Shown here: positions 44,001 to 51,666 of the stretch, one piece after another
Position numbering within the stretch: position 1 is the stretch's first letter
Layout of the letters: each line of letters opens with the position of its first letter
DNA from: Neobacillus sp. PS2-9
GTDB taxonomy: Bacteria > Bacillota > Bacilli > Bacillales > Cytobacillaceae
Length of the DNA: 64,000 nt
Reading direction: 5' to 3'
Assembly (NCBI RefSeq): GCF_030915525.1
Contig: NZ_CP133269.1
Location: forward strand, 583,001-647,000
Notes under the pieces: generated by a model
Database searches by the model: none
The model's input: the letters and a program-made list of their open reading frames with translations, nothing else
Told to the model about the DNA's origin: nothing
Made by a program: the position numbers and the translations under genes

Positions 44001-45658
44001 CGGAGGAAGAACAGATTCGTATTCGCCCGCTGTGGCTGGATCCGATTCCTTCAATGATTTTACTAGATGATGTAAAGCGGAAATATAACGCTCGAAACAA
44101 TGAGTCATTTGTGCTGAATCCCGTCATTGGTGAGTATGATGACCCGGTCAGACAGCAGCAATGCTTGCTGCGTCTACCGCTTACGGAAGAAGGGAATACG
44201 ATTGTCTACGGGGTGGCCGGCAGTGGAAAAACCACATTCATCACGACGATGGTGTATTCGCTTATCCAAGAATATACGCCAGACGAAGTCAACATCTATT
44301 TATTAGATTTTGCTTCGGAAACGTTACGGGCTTTCGCCAAAGCCCCGCATGTGGGTGATGTGATTCTCTCTTATGAAAGTGAGAAAGTTAGCAATCTATT
44401 TAAACTGCTGCAAAGCGAAGTGGAAAAACGGAAGAAGCTGTTCGCTGATTATGGCGGCGATCATGCGTCCTATGTGAAGGCAACTGGCGGGAGGCTGCCA
44501 TCCATCGTGGTGGCGATTAATAACTTTGCTGCTTTTACAGAAATATACGAGGAAAAAGAAACAGCGGTCAGCTTCCTTTCACGCGAAGGGACCAAGTATG
44601 GCATCTATTTCGTCTTAACGGCGCTTGGCACCAATGCGGTCCGGTTCAGGTTGCTGCAAAACTTCAAACAATTGATTACGTTGCAGTTAAATGATGAATC
44701 CGACTATTCCACAGTCGTGGGCAAAACGGATGGGTTGTTCCCGTCGAAGTTCAAAGGAAGAGGCTTGGTGAAAAAAGACGCAGTGTACGAATTCCAAATC
44801 GCAAGCGTCACCGATGCACCGGTTCTATTTACGTTTATTCAACAGGTATGTCAAAAGCTGCAGGTCGTTTGGAAAGGTCATGCCGCGAAAAAGATTCCTA
44901 TTTTACCAGAGTATGTGGATTTTGAATTCTTGGCAGACTACGTGGGGCCACAGAAGAGTCTCACCATCCCGATTGGGGTTGAAAAGAACTCCTTGAATGT
45001 TCACTACTATCCATTCGGACAGTTCTATGTCTCGATGATTCTATCTGCTGGTACCGAGCATCAGTCCTTTACACATGACTTATCGGTGTTTATGGCAGAG
45101 AAATGTGGATTGGATGTAACGATGCTTGATGCGCAGCAGAGCTTTGCTGATAAAAATAACAAGGCAATTACCTACTATTCTACGGTTAAAGAGTTTGAAC
45201 AAGTGATGGATGAACTGTTTGAGCTGGTAGTCTACCGAAACAACACCTTTAAAGAGGCGTTCGAGCAGGGAAGAGAGATTCCATCCTTTGACCAAAGAGT
45301 CATTGTCATCAATAGCATCGTAGCCTTGAAAAATGGTCTATCTGGCCAAAGTGCTGAAAAGCTTGCGTTAATCCTTGAAAAGGGTGAAGCGAAGTATAAC
45401 CTCACGATTATTTTTGCCGAGCAGGCGAAGAATCTGTCAGGGGTCTCCTATGATAAGTGGTATAAACGCCATATGAATCAGGGGGATGGCATTTGGATTG
45501 GCAGCGGGATTACCGAGCAATATCAGCTGAAGCCGTCGAAGACGACGCCCGAACTGCGTGAGGAAATGACCGCTGACTTTGGCTTCTCCTTACAAAAAGG
45601 AAAGAGTGTCAAGGTCAAGCTAGTCAATTCTGAAAAGGAGGAGGACAACAATGAATAA
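41063..45658 (+). CDS. essC: EssC/YukBA, FtsK/SpoIIIE-type motor of the type VII secretion system
   Basis: 1531 residues, close to EssC of Staphylococcus and YukBA of Bacillus. An N-terminal FHA region (IGRNEKNHIVLSNQFVSASH, then STNGTFVNGV, about 112-165) is followed by two spans (about 258-315) and three ATPase domains. The first has Walker A GMTGSGKS (about 707-714) and Walker B LFIISDEF. The second has Walker A GVAGSGKT (about 1050) but a weak Walker B. The third lacks a Walker A and is probably structural. It powers export of WXG100 proteins and their partners. It overlaps yukD by 8 bases and heads the operon. Base use here is more GC-rich than in the flanks. Confidence 0.95.
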   Translation: MIVTLINKENINSITLPEKIQGQYWIYDTHPNTSKKLVGIEGANGEWILKSNKDAKIVDSSGTSIRNTVLQPLSIYHLAIEGQEHKTLVFAEPNTVDRQTFTKFVVDQDMDIHIGRNEKNHIVLSNQFVSASHAKLTIFNGQWRIVDMDSTNGTFVNGVRVKSSELKMGDIIYIMGLKIIIGSCFLAFNNPDGMVSFRKSALKPFIPQAVETPDEEEDEFEAPAVDYFYRSPRFKRDVEKAVFKIDSPPPNAIGEEMPMMLVIGPSMTMGMASMATAIFAINNAMVTGDISRAMPSIIMSGSMLLGTILWPVLSKKYDMRRRRKKEKIRQQKYKEYLDKFAVLFKEESHKQEEILRENYVPITEVVQRIEQVDRNLWERGPGQNDFLKLRVGIGDGLLSADITYSEKKFSIDDDNLQEELYTLCESPKVLKNIPITLSLFEEYITGIIGYRKQAREFAKGLIFQLAALYSYDEVKMVFIYDQEEEAEFGFTKWLPHVWSQDNKFRFIATNHNEVKEVSAYLEKEIDLRSQINESELDDVTPYYIVFAMSKNLAIRAEMLKQVYAKKKNLHISVVTFYDELKNLPKECTMVVEVEEHSGKLFDKDDLTGQSTSFVPDIYVTSDPNELSVKLANIPLDTHGHSFHLPQMVTFLELFGVGKVEHLNALTRWKDNDPTKSLEAPVGVDTLGELFKLDLHEKFHGPHGLVAGMTGSGKSEFIMTYILSLAVNYHPNEVAFILIDYKGGGMAKSFEKLPHTAGIITNLDGAMIKRSLVSIESELKRRQVLFAEASKLIGESNIDIYSYQKLVREGVVTEPLQHLFIISDEFAELKTQQPEFMSQLVSAARIGRSLGVHLILATQKPSGVVDDQIWSNSKFRVSLKVQERADSMDMLKRPDAAELTDTGRFYLQVGYNELFEMGQSAWAGAPYYPSDKVVVEKDNTVVVIDRNGRPIKQAKIDKKRSLFANPKKQLDVVTDYLHMIAEEEQIRIRPLWLDPIPSMILLDDVKRKYNARNNESFVLNPVIGEYDDPVRQQQCLLRLPLTEEGNTIVYGVAGSGKTTFITTMVYSLIQEYTPDEVNIYLLDFASETLRAFAKAPHVGDVILSYESEKVSNLFKLLQSEVEKRKKLFADYGGDHASYVKATGGRLPSIVVAINNFAAFTEIYEEKETAVSFLSREGTKYGIYFVLTALGTNAVRFRLLQNFKQLITLQLNDESDYSTVVGKTDGLFPSKFKGRGLVKKDAVYEFQIASVTDAPVLFTFIQQVCQKLQVVWKGHAAKKIPILPEYVDFEFLADYVGPQKSLTIPIGVEKNSLNVHYYPFGQFYVSMILSAGTEHQSFTHDLSVFMAEKCGLDVTMLDAQQSFADKNNKAITYYSTVKEFEQVMDELFELVVYRNNTFKEAFEQGREIPSFDQRVIVINSIVALKNGLSGQSAEKLALILEKGEAKYNLTIIFAEQAKNLSGVSYDKWYKRHMNQGDGIWIGSGITEQYQLKPSKTTPELREEMTADFGFSLQKGKSVKVKLVNSEKEEDNNE

Positions 45659-45902
45659 AGTCCTTGTTGAAATTTTTCTTCCTGCTGCCAATAGGAGCTT
45701 TGATGTGTACCTGCCGCTCGAAAGTAAAATGAGTGAGGTATTGGTCTTAGTATCCACGCTATTAAGTGACTTGTCAGATGGCAAATACAAAGCGATGGGC
45801 AATCCTGTCTTGTGTGACGCAGGGTCGGGAATTATTTTCAATATTAACATGGCTGTTGCGGAACTGGGCATTCAAAACGGTTCCAAGCTCATGCTGATAT
45901 AA
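45651..45902 (+). CDS. YukD/EsaB ubiquitin-like T7SS protein
   Basis: 83 residues with the ubiquitin-like fold of YukD: two N-terminal strands (KVLVEIFLPAANRSFDVYLP), a helix (MSEVLVLVSTLLSDL) and a terminal GIQNGSKLMLI strand. EsaB/YukD is an essential accessory of type VIIb secretion that acts with EssC. AAAGGAGGAGG inside essC is its ribosome site, so the two are translationally coupled. Confidence 0.88.
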   Translation: MNKVLVEIFLPAANRSFDVYLPLESKMSEVLVLVSTLLSDLSDGKYKAMGNPVLCDAGSGIIFNINMAVAELGIQNGSKLMLI

Positions 45903-45988
45903 ATTTTTAGGCTAAGTTAATTGTAGCAGCAATCAGCTGGCAAGCTTACCAAAGCTAAATTTTTCAAAAGAAGAAAGGGGTAAGGAAA

Positions 45989-46291
45989 ATGGGGAAACGA
46001 ATCAAAGTCACTCCACAAGAACTTGAAACAGCTTCGAAGAAACTAACAGAGCTATCTGAAACGTACACAGGGATTTACACCCAGTTAATGCAGGCTGCAG
46101 GAACCATGGGTGAAGCCTGGGAGGGTGAGGATAATCTTGCCTTCGTTGATCAAATCAATGGCTTCAATGAAGATTTAAAAAATATGGCGGATAAACTAGC
46201 AACGGCTAGTCAGGCGCTAGAAGCCCAAAGAGCCAATTATGTGGCTACTCAAGAAAATAACATGGTTCAAGTAAGAAAGTTAACAAACTAA
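45989..46291 (+). CDS. WXG100 protein, EsxA-like
   Basis: 100 residues, the family length, forming a helical hairpin with the turn motif WEG at Trp44. The first helix contains TPQELETASKKLTELSETY and the second FNEDLKNMADKLATASQALEA. EsxA-type proteins are secreted dimers and part of the machine. Its place directly after essC-yukD makes it the likely structural substrate of the system. GAAAGGGGTAAGG precedes the ATG. A canonical YxxxD/E tail is not clear. Confidence 0.92.
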   Translation: MGKRIKVTPQELETASKKLTELSETYTGIYTQLMQAAGTMGEAWEGEDNLAFVDQINGFNEDLKNMADKLATASQALEAQRANYVATQENNMVQVRKLTN

Positions 46292-46323
46292 TAAACTAAC
46301 ATACACGCAAAGGAGTGAAGGGA

Positions 46324-46629
46324 ATGGCTGGGCATATTAAAGTCAATACGGCTCAAGTGGCCGACATTGCATCAACAATTGAGCGTTTAAATAGACAACT
46401 AGCAGAAGAATTAAAAACAAGTCAGAATACGATTAAAAATCTTTCGAACACTTGGGATGGTGAAGCAGCCCAAGCAACGATTGCTTCCTATGAAGAGTTC
46501 GCGGCGAAGTTCTTCCAGAATTACTACGATATCCTTGATAACTACGTGAAATTCCTACGAATCAACGTCGACCAAGGATACTTCGAAACAGAAAGCGTCA
46601 ACACCAACCTAGCTGACGCATTCAAATAG
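46324..46629 (+). CDS. WXG100 protein, second copy
   Basis: 101 residues with WDG at Trp44. The ATG at 46324 follows AAAGGAGTGAAGGG. The C-terminus (VDQGYFETESVNTNLADAFK) is closely matched by the WXG100 protein at 49133 (VDPGYTQTETTNVSLADRFK), so these two are recent duplicates that now flank the lipase module. This tail is not usual for EsxA and may be a specific targeting signal. Its TAG is joined to a composite REP-like element. Confidence 0.9.
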   Translation: MAGHIKVNTAQVADIASTIERLNRQLAEELKTSQNTIKNLSNTWDGEAAQATIASYEEFAAKFFQNYYDILDNYVKFLRINVDQGYFETESVNTNLADAFK

Positions 46630-46720
46630 GGGGACAGACCCCCGCTACGGTAGCGCGTTACTAAGTCGGGGGACAGTCCCCTGCTACGGTAATGCGTTAC
46701 CACCCTGGGGGACTGTCCCC
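46629..46720 (+). repeat. Composite REP-like element with changed loops
   Basis: Three arms (GGGGGACAGACCCCC, GGGGGACAGTCCCC and GGGGGACTGTCCCC) are separated by two new loops, GCTACGGTAGCGCGTTACTA and CTACGGTAATGCGTTACCAC. It looks like two REPs fused and diverged. It starts at the last base of the WXG100 stop codon and is the only REP inside the T7SS locus. Confidence 0.8.
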
Positions 46721-46794
46721 CACACCTAAACTTTGAAAACAATACCGTTTGGATAATATAAATATAGATTAAAAAAACAATGGAGAAGTAGCTA

Positions 46795-47514
46795 ATGAAA
46801 AAATTCATAGTTAGTATTTTTTTAGTACTTTTAGTGGCAGGAGTGAGTGGATGTATGAGCCAGCAACCGACGAAAGAGGAAAAGAAGACGAGTGAATCAG
46901 CGATGCTTTCTTACTTGGATAAGAAGTACGACCAGAACTTTTCGGCGATAAACTATATCCCGGCAAAGCGGGGCTTCAATGACAGCATGAATCTGAACAT
47001 TTTGGTGGCGAAATCAGAAGACGGCCTACTAGTCAATGTTCGTGAAAGATTGTCCAAACCGGGGAAGTTTTTTGATGATTACCGTAATGCCGTGGCTTCT
47101 AAATCCCTTAAGGACAAAATCAATTATGGGTCTATTGAAAACCTGCATCTAGCAAAAACCTATATCACTCTTACACCCGAAGTGGATCTTGACACATTAA
47201 AAAATGGTGTATCGAGCGTAGCAAAAGATGATGTCATTATGGTGCATAGCATCGTGTCTATATCGGGTGATGCCGATGAGAAAACGCTAAAGGAATTGTA
47301 CGACGTCTATCAACAGCTTCAATCCTTAGGTTACGAAGATACAGGCCTTATTGCTGCCTTCTCTGGTGACGAAGCTAAAGCGGAAAAGTATGTAAATAAT
47401 TTCTTCCTCTATGGCACGCAACCGTGGGAGGAATACGATAAATCGGTAAAACGTGTGCTTAAAGTAAACGAAAACGGATTATCCTACGAAGAATTTAAGA
47501 GTCAACTAAAGTAG
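46795..47514 (+). CDS. Lipoprotein, candidate immunity protein of the lipase module
   Basis: 239 residues with a textbook lipobox (LLVAGVSGC, lipidated Cys20), so it is anchored outside the membrane. The rest is a mixed alpha/beta domain (ESAMLSYLDKKYDQNFSAIN through EYDKSVKRVLKVNE). It ends 12 bases before a lipase-like type VII substrate. In Staphylococcus aureus the secreted lipase TslA is encoded with the lipoprotein TilA, which blocks it at the cell surface; I infer the same role here by position and topology, not by sequence match. It might instead be a DUF1672-type lipoprotein of unknown role. Confidence 0.75.
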   Translation: MKKFIVSIFLVLLVAGVSGCMSQQPTKEEKKTSESAMLSYLDKKYDQNFSAINYIPAKRGFNDSMNLNILVAKSEDGLLVNVRERLSKPGKFFDDYRNAVASKSLKDKINYGSIENLHLAKTYITLTPEVDLDTLKNGVSSVAKDDVIMVHSIVSISGDADEKTLKELYDVYQQLQSLGYEDTGLIAAFSGDEAKAEKYVNNFFLYGTQPWEEYDKSVKRVLKVNENGLSYEEFKSQLK

Positions 47515-47526
47515 GAGGATGGACGA

Positions 47527-48846
47527 ATGCCTAATCTAAAAGATGGTTTCGAACAAGTGCGACTAAGCGAACTAAGGGATCAGCAAAATGCCGTATTAAA
47601 TAAACTAGCCTATGTCGACATCCTAGAAAATTGGAAACCTGGAGAATCATTGTACAAAATGGTTTTACAGGTGGATGCCGATCTTGCTGCAGAACTGAAA
47701 GATGCCGGCCTCGGACAACTCGTCATCAAGGATTATATGAATAAAAACGACCGCTCCGGCTTTTGCGCCATTGCGTTCGAAGACCCGAAGACCGGGGAAG
47801 TCGGCATGTCCTTCAGGGGAACAGAAGGCATGGATGACCTGCTCCACAACCCAAAGGATATGGCGGATAATACATTAACCGCATCCATGGGGGTCTCGCC
47901 ACAGTCATTAGAGGCAATTGCTTTTTTTGAAAAAAATGAAGAGAAGAGCGGAAAAAACTATCTTTTTGGTCACTCTAAAGGTGGCGAACTAGCGGCCGAG
48001 GTGTACACAACAAATTATACCAATGTTCTTGGGGTTCACATCATTAACCCACAGCCAATCAATCCCTACAAGCTCGGGCCCGATCAATTAGCGGCATTGC
48101 AGTCGAAAAAATTTGATGCGGTAGTCGTAAACGGAGACCTTGTATCCTGGTTAGGTCGAACCCCTTACCCCGTTCGCTATGTTGAAAACAATGGCACACA
48201 GCCAGGCTTTTTTGGTCCGCATTCGATTGAATCTATGAAACTAGATAATCGTGGCTATGCCGTAATTGAGAAGGATCCTTTTTCAGGCTATGCCTGGCAA
48301 GGGCTAGCATCCACCCTAGCGACCGCCGTTATGGGTGATATTCAAAGCCATCTAAGAGTGTATTCCTTCGCCATTAATACGGTGGTCCGCGTCGGGAATT
48401 TCATGATCAATGACTTGCCGGACATGGTGCACCAATTCGTGGAATACCTGAAACAGGCCATTGATCAAATTAGAGTGATATCCCATGCTGCAAGGATTGC
48501 TTTAATCCAGTTCGTCGGCGGTCTCGTCAAAGGCGTGTCGCTCTTGTTCAAGTTGACCTTCAATGCGGGATACAGATATGCGACCGCCAATCCTTTGATA
48601 AAAGTAGATACGTATAAACTACGAAACTACGCCGATCGATTAGAGAGCATAAACAGACGGATTAGCCAAATTGACCGCAGGATGGATTCTCTCTATCTAA
48701 AAGCAGGCTTTTCAGATTTATGGAACCTGTTGCAGGCCGATTTGTTCACAGAGGAAAGCTGGAATATCAAGAAGTGTATCTACTATTTAAACGAAACGGC
48801 CGATGATTTTGAAACAGTGGAACGGAAGATTATTCAGCAGTTGTAA
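47527..48846 (+). CDS. Lipase-like T7SS effector with C-terminal helical targeting domain
   Basis: 439 residues. Residues 20-250 are an alpha/beta-hydrolase domain like DUF2974: the nucleophile elbow GHSKGG gives Ser150, and Asp204 (VVVNGDLVSW) and His232 (FGPHSIES) complete a plausible triad. Residues 270-350 are amphipathic or hydrophobic helices; residues 360-439 begin IKVDTYKLRNYADRLESINR, which copies the WXG100 start, and run as a long helical pair. This enzyme-first, targeting-last order matches the reverse-domain lipase TslA. A lipoprotein lies upstream and a small helical partner downstream. AGGAGGATG precedes the ATG. Confidence 0.82.
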   Translation: MPNLKDGFEQVRLSELRDQQNAVLNKLAYVDILENWKPGESLYKMVLQVDADLAAELKDAGLGQLVIKDYMNKNDRSGFCAIAFEDPKTGEVGMSFRGTEGMDDLLHNPKDMADNTLTASMGVSPQSLEAIAFFEKNEEKSGKNYLFGHSKGGELAAEVYTTNYTNVLGVHIINPQPINPYKLGPDQLAALQSKKFDAVVVNGDLVSWLGRTPYPVRYVENNGTQPGFFGPHSIESMKLDNRGYAVIEKDPFSGYAWQGLASTLATAVMGDIQSHLRVYSFAINTVVRVGNFMINDLPDMVHQFVEYLKQAIDQIRVISHAARIALIQFVGGLVKGVSLLFKLTFNAGYRYATANPLIKVDTYKLRNYADRLESINRRISQIDRRMDSLYLKAGFSDLWNLLQADLFTEESWNIKKCIYYLNETADDFETVERKIIQQL

Positions 48847-48859
48847 GGGGGGCTGAGTT

Positions 48860-49111
48860 ATGAATGAAAGTGGGCAGCAGGAGCTTTATTTAATTAAACA
48901 AGAGCTTCAAAGTATCATAGATGAGTTAGAAAGTATCGCCTCTTGCATTCACAGTGATTTTGAAGGAATCGGCAATGAAAAATGTTCCTCCAAAGTGAAT
49001 TCAATTGCCGAGCAGTATCGATTTGTAAAGGGGAAACTGAACAATATAGATACCTCTAAAGTGACTGAAGAGTTCGCTAAAAGTCATGGTGGGGCTGCCA
49101 CTTCCAAATAA
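48860..49111 (+). CDS. Small helical T7SS partner protein (DUF5344/DUF5082-like)
   Basis: 83 residues, two helices with the turn FEGIGNEKCSSKVNSIAEQY, which resembles the small proteins YwqI/YwqH-like that pair with LXG toxins and help target them. The gene starts 13 bases after the lipase. I infer a chaperone-like partner that binds the lipase's helical tail. A lone cysteine pair (Cys33, Cys48) is present. Family assignment is tentative. AAGGGGGGC precedes the ATG. Confidence 0.65.
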   Translation: MNESGQQELYLIKQELQSIIDELESIASCIHSDFEGIGNEKCSSKVNSIAEQYRFVKGKLNNIDTSKVTEEFAKSHGGAATSK

Positions 49112-49132
49112 GAATAGAAAGAAGGGGTAACG

Positions 49133-49438
49133 ATGGCTGATTTGATTAAAGTGGATACAGAGCGCGTATCCGCTGCTGCCAAACAGATTGCACAGTACAA
49201 CCGGAAAATTAGAGACGATTTTTCAGCGGTGGAGTCGGCGATGAAGGCTTTAGCAAACGTTTGGGACGGCACAGCGTCTAGTCAGGCGATAAGTGCCTTT
49301 CATGAGTTGAAACAGGCCTATGATGAACCGCGCTACGAAGTGATGAATAATTTTGTGACCTTTTTACACCAGCAGGTGGATCCGGGATATACCCAAACAG
49401 AGACAACGAATGTCTCGTTAGCGGATCGGTTCAAATAA
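49133..49438 (+). CDS. WXG100 protein, third copy
   Basis: 101 residues with WDG at Trp44. Start MADLIKVDTERVSAAAKQIA. Its C-terminal 20 residues repeat those of the WXG100 at 46324 (GY..TE..N.SLAD.FK), indicating duplication with the lipase module between the two copies. It may form a heterodimer with the next protein. AGAAGGGGTAA precedes the ATG. Confidence 0.92.
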   Translation: MADLIKVDTERVSAAAKQIAQYNRKIRDDFSAVESAMKALANVWDGTASSQAISAFHELKQAYDEPRYEVMNNFVTFLHQQVDPGYTQTETTNVSLADRFK

Positions 49439-49466
49439 TAGATTCATTGCTTAAGGGGGAATGGAA

Positions 49467-49772
49467 TTGAGCAACTATATTAAGGTGAACCACCGGGAAT
49501 TTGAATCGGCGGCCGATGCCATTGACACCTATGTTAAGAGCCACAATAAAAATATGGATGCGGCCGGGCAAGAAGTCAAAACTCTTTCTGCGACTTGGCA
49601 GGGGAAAGACAGCACGCAATTTCAGCAACAGTGGGATCAGGTGACGGAGGCGGATTCAACCTCTCGAAACATGACAAAGGCTCTAGAAAATTATGCGGAC
49701 TTTTTACGATATGCAGCGGGCCAATATAAGGACGCTCAAACAAAAGCGGTCAATCGAGCGAACAGTCTCTAA
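49467..49772 (+). CDS. WXG100 protein, fourth copy
   Basis: 101 residues with WQG at Trp44. I use TTG 49467 (MSNYIKV), 7 bases after AAGGGGG, because ATG 49461 abuts that site and the TTG start aligns with the other WXG100 proteins of the locus. The C-terminus (QYKDAQTKAVNRANSL) is of ordinary EsxB-like type and lacks the LADxFK tail, so it is a possible heterodimer partner of the third copy. Confidence 0.9.
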   Translation: MSNYIKVNHREFESAADAIDTYVKSHNKNMDAAGQEVKTLSATWQGKDSTQFQQQWDQVTEADSTSRNMTKALENYADFLRYAAGQYKDAQTKAVNRANSL

Positions 49773-49800
49773 AAGTAGATTTTGATAGCAGGGGATTTTT

Positions 49801-50868
49801 ATGGGAAAAACGACAGTTGAACAAAACAAAAATGAGTATACGGTCATCAATCGGTTAACGTATCCGGAAGCCATTAATGAACGAGAATTACGGGCCATTG
49901 CCGAGGGCGTCATAGAAGGTCTGATTCCCGTAACAACGGAACAAAGCAAAAAGGGCGTTCTTATGAAAAGCACGGTCGAGGATCGGATGACGTTGCAATC
50001 GTATTTTAACAGTGTGGTTAATAAGAAGATGTTTTTGGATACGTTGATTCAGTTGGTGGCGGTGGTGAAGGAATGCGAGAAAAAGTTGATGAATGTAAAC
50101 AATCTTATGTTGAATTGGGACTCTGTTTTTCTTGACCCAAGGACAAAAAAAGTAACCTGCCTATTCTGGCCGATTGTGAACAATCAACACACCATAGTCC
50201 CCGCTGAGTTTTTCCGTGACCTTCCGTTCCGCGTTGTTTTTTCGAAACACGAGGATCCTGAGTATGTGGCCGCTTATATTGGCTACTTCAGGTGTCAGGC
50301 ACCTTTTTCTATTAATCATTTTGAAAAATTTATCCTCGGTTTAATGGGGAAAATAGTAGAAAACAAGTCTCATATCCCATCAGGCTCTACGGGTCCTGAA
50401 CCGCAGGTACCTAGAGTAGACGAAGCCAAAGGGAATACCGGAAACGTGGCCTATAATCCGCTGGGGAACCGTGGATTGATCGAAAAGGCACCTATTAGTG
50501 AAACCACTGTGTTAGGAATGGTTGAGGTGGATGGCGGGACCACGGTGCTTGGGGCCGACTTGTTTGAAGAACCAGCTTTTCCATATTTGGTAAGGGAAAA
50601 AACGCAGGAAACGATCCGCATCAACCAACCTTCTTTTCGGATTGGAAAGGAACGTAACGACTGTGATTATATGGTTGCTGATAATAACGCGGTGAGCCGG
50701 AATCATGCGGACATCATTACGAGAAATCGCCGCTACTATATTGTCGACAACTGCTCCACCAATAAGACGTTTGTCGATGGACGAGTGATTCCGGTAGAAA
50801 AAGAGATTGAAATTTTCTCAGGCACCAAACTAAGACTCGCAAACGAAGACTTTGTTTTTTACATATAG
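49801..50868 (+). CDS. Kinase-fold-like (DUF6382-type) N-terminus, TTVL switch motifs and C-terminal FHA
   Basis: 355 residues. Residues 1-185 resemble DUF6382: LMLNWDSVFLDPRTKKVTCL looks like a degenerate kinase catalytic loop, as in pseudokinases such as EssB. Residues 234-255 hold two threonine motifs, ETTVLG and GGTTVLG. Residues 265-355 are an FHA domain with IGKERNDCDY, VSRNHAD and STNKTFVDG, which binds phosphothreonine. GarA and OdhI carry a Thr-Thr motif just before an FHA domain that a kinase phosphorylates and the FHA then binds; I infer the same switch here. PP2C and kinase genes follow directly. Confidence 0.85.
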   Translation: MGKTTVEQNKNEYTVINRLTYPEAINERELRAIAEGVIEGLIPVTTEQSKKGVLMKSTVEDRMTLQSYFNSVVNKKMFLDTLIQLVAVVKECEKKLMNVNNLMLNWDSVFLDPRTKKVTCLFWPIVNNQHTIVPAEFFRDLPFRVVFSKHEDPEYVAAYIGYFRCQAPFSINHFEKFILGLMGKIVENKSHIPSGSTGPEPQVPRVDEAKGNTGNVAYNPLGNRGLIEKAPISETTVLGMVEVDGGTTVLGADLFEEPAFPYLVREKTQETIRINQPSFRIGKERNDCDYMVADNNAVSRNHADIITRNRRYYIVDNCSTNKTFVDGRVIPVEKEIEIFSGTKLRLANEDFVFYI

Positions 50869-50883
50869 GCAAGGAGCTTGGAA

Positions 50884-51651
50884 ATGGACGTATTAACAGC
50901 AGCATATACCGATATTGGCATTAAGAAAGAAACCAATCAAGACAGCTACCTGTTAAAGATTGCCGAAACATCTGTCGGAAAAATCGTTTTAGCCGTCATT
51001 TGTGATGGCATGGGAGGACTTTCCCAAGGGGAAGTGGCTAGCGCCAGTGTCATCCATGCTTTTTCACAGTGGTTCGACAAAGAGCTTCCCGTCCAGCTGG
51101 CAAAACAGGATTGGAACGATATTCAGTATCGCTGGAGCCGGATTATTAAAGAGCAGAATCAGCGAATCGCCGAATACGGACATCAAATCAAGATTCAGCT
51201 TGGAACGACGTTGACCGCGCTCTTACTCATTGATTCCACATTCCTACTGATTGGTCATGTGGGTGATTCACGCGTCTATCGAATGAATCAGACGGTTGAG
51301 GTCATGACAGATGATCAGACCGTTGTTGGCAGAGAACTGAAGCGCGGCCGGATGACGCCGGAGCAGGCAAAGAAAGATCCAAGACGAAATGTCCTTTTGC
51401 AGTGTATCGGGGCTTCGAAACTCGTGGAACCAGAGTTCATCCAAGGCAAACCAGCGCCGGGAGAAGTCTTTATGCTTTGTTCGGATGGATTCCGGCATAT
51501 GATTTCGGATGACGAAATTTTTCACGCTTTATCCCCACAAAGGTTGATGGATGAAGCGGTGATGGAACAGAAAGCGAAAGAGTTAGTGGAACTGAATAAG
51601 CAGAGGAACGAAACAGATAATATCACTGTTTTGCTTGTGAAAATTCTGTAA
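50884..51651 (+). CDS. PP2C-family protein serine/threonine phosphatase
   Basis: 255 residues, soluble. All PP2C metal motifs are present: ETNQDSY (Asp20), CDGMGG (Asp41), GHVGDSRVY, CSDGF and ETDNITVLL. It should reverse phosphorylation by the kinase encoded next. ATG 50884 lies 7 bases after AAGGAG; TTG 50878 overlaps it. It is placed between the FHA protein and the kinase, spaced 15 and 15 bases, so it is co-transcribed. Confidence 0.94.
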   Translation: MDVLTAAYTDIGIKKETNQDSYLLKIAETSVGKIVLAVICDGMGGLSQGEVASASVIHAFSQWFDKELPVQLAKQDWNDIQYRWSRIIKEQNQRIAEYGHQIKIQLGTTLTALLLIDSTFLLIGHVGDSRVYRMNQTVEVMTDDQTVVGRELKRGRMTPEQAKKDPRRNVLLQCIGASKLVEPEFIQGKPAPGEVFMLCSDGFRHMISDDEIFHALSPQRLMDEAVMEQKAKELVELNKQRNETDNITVLLVKIL

Positions 51652-51666
51652 GGATGGGGAATACTT

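Noticed and set aside
41063..45658. Antisense open frames of 60-105 codons inside essC
   Set aside because: They are shadows of the well-supported EssC frame, with no ribosome sites and no family features.
49801..50868. Calling the FHA protein EssB/YukC
   Set aside because: The N-terminal region has a kinase-like look but no membrane span and no outside domain, and it has an FHA domain that EssB lacks.
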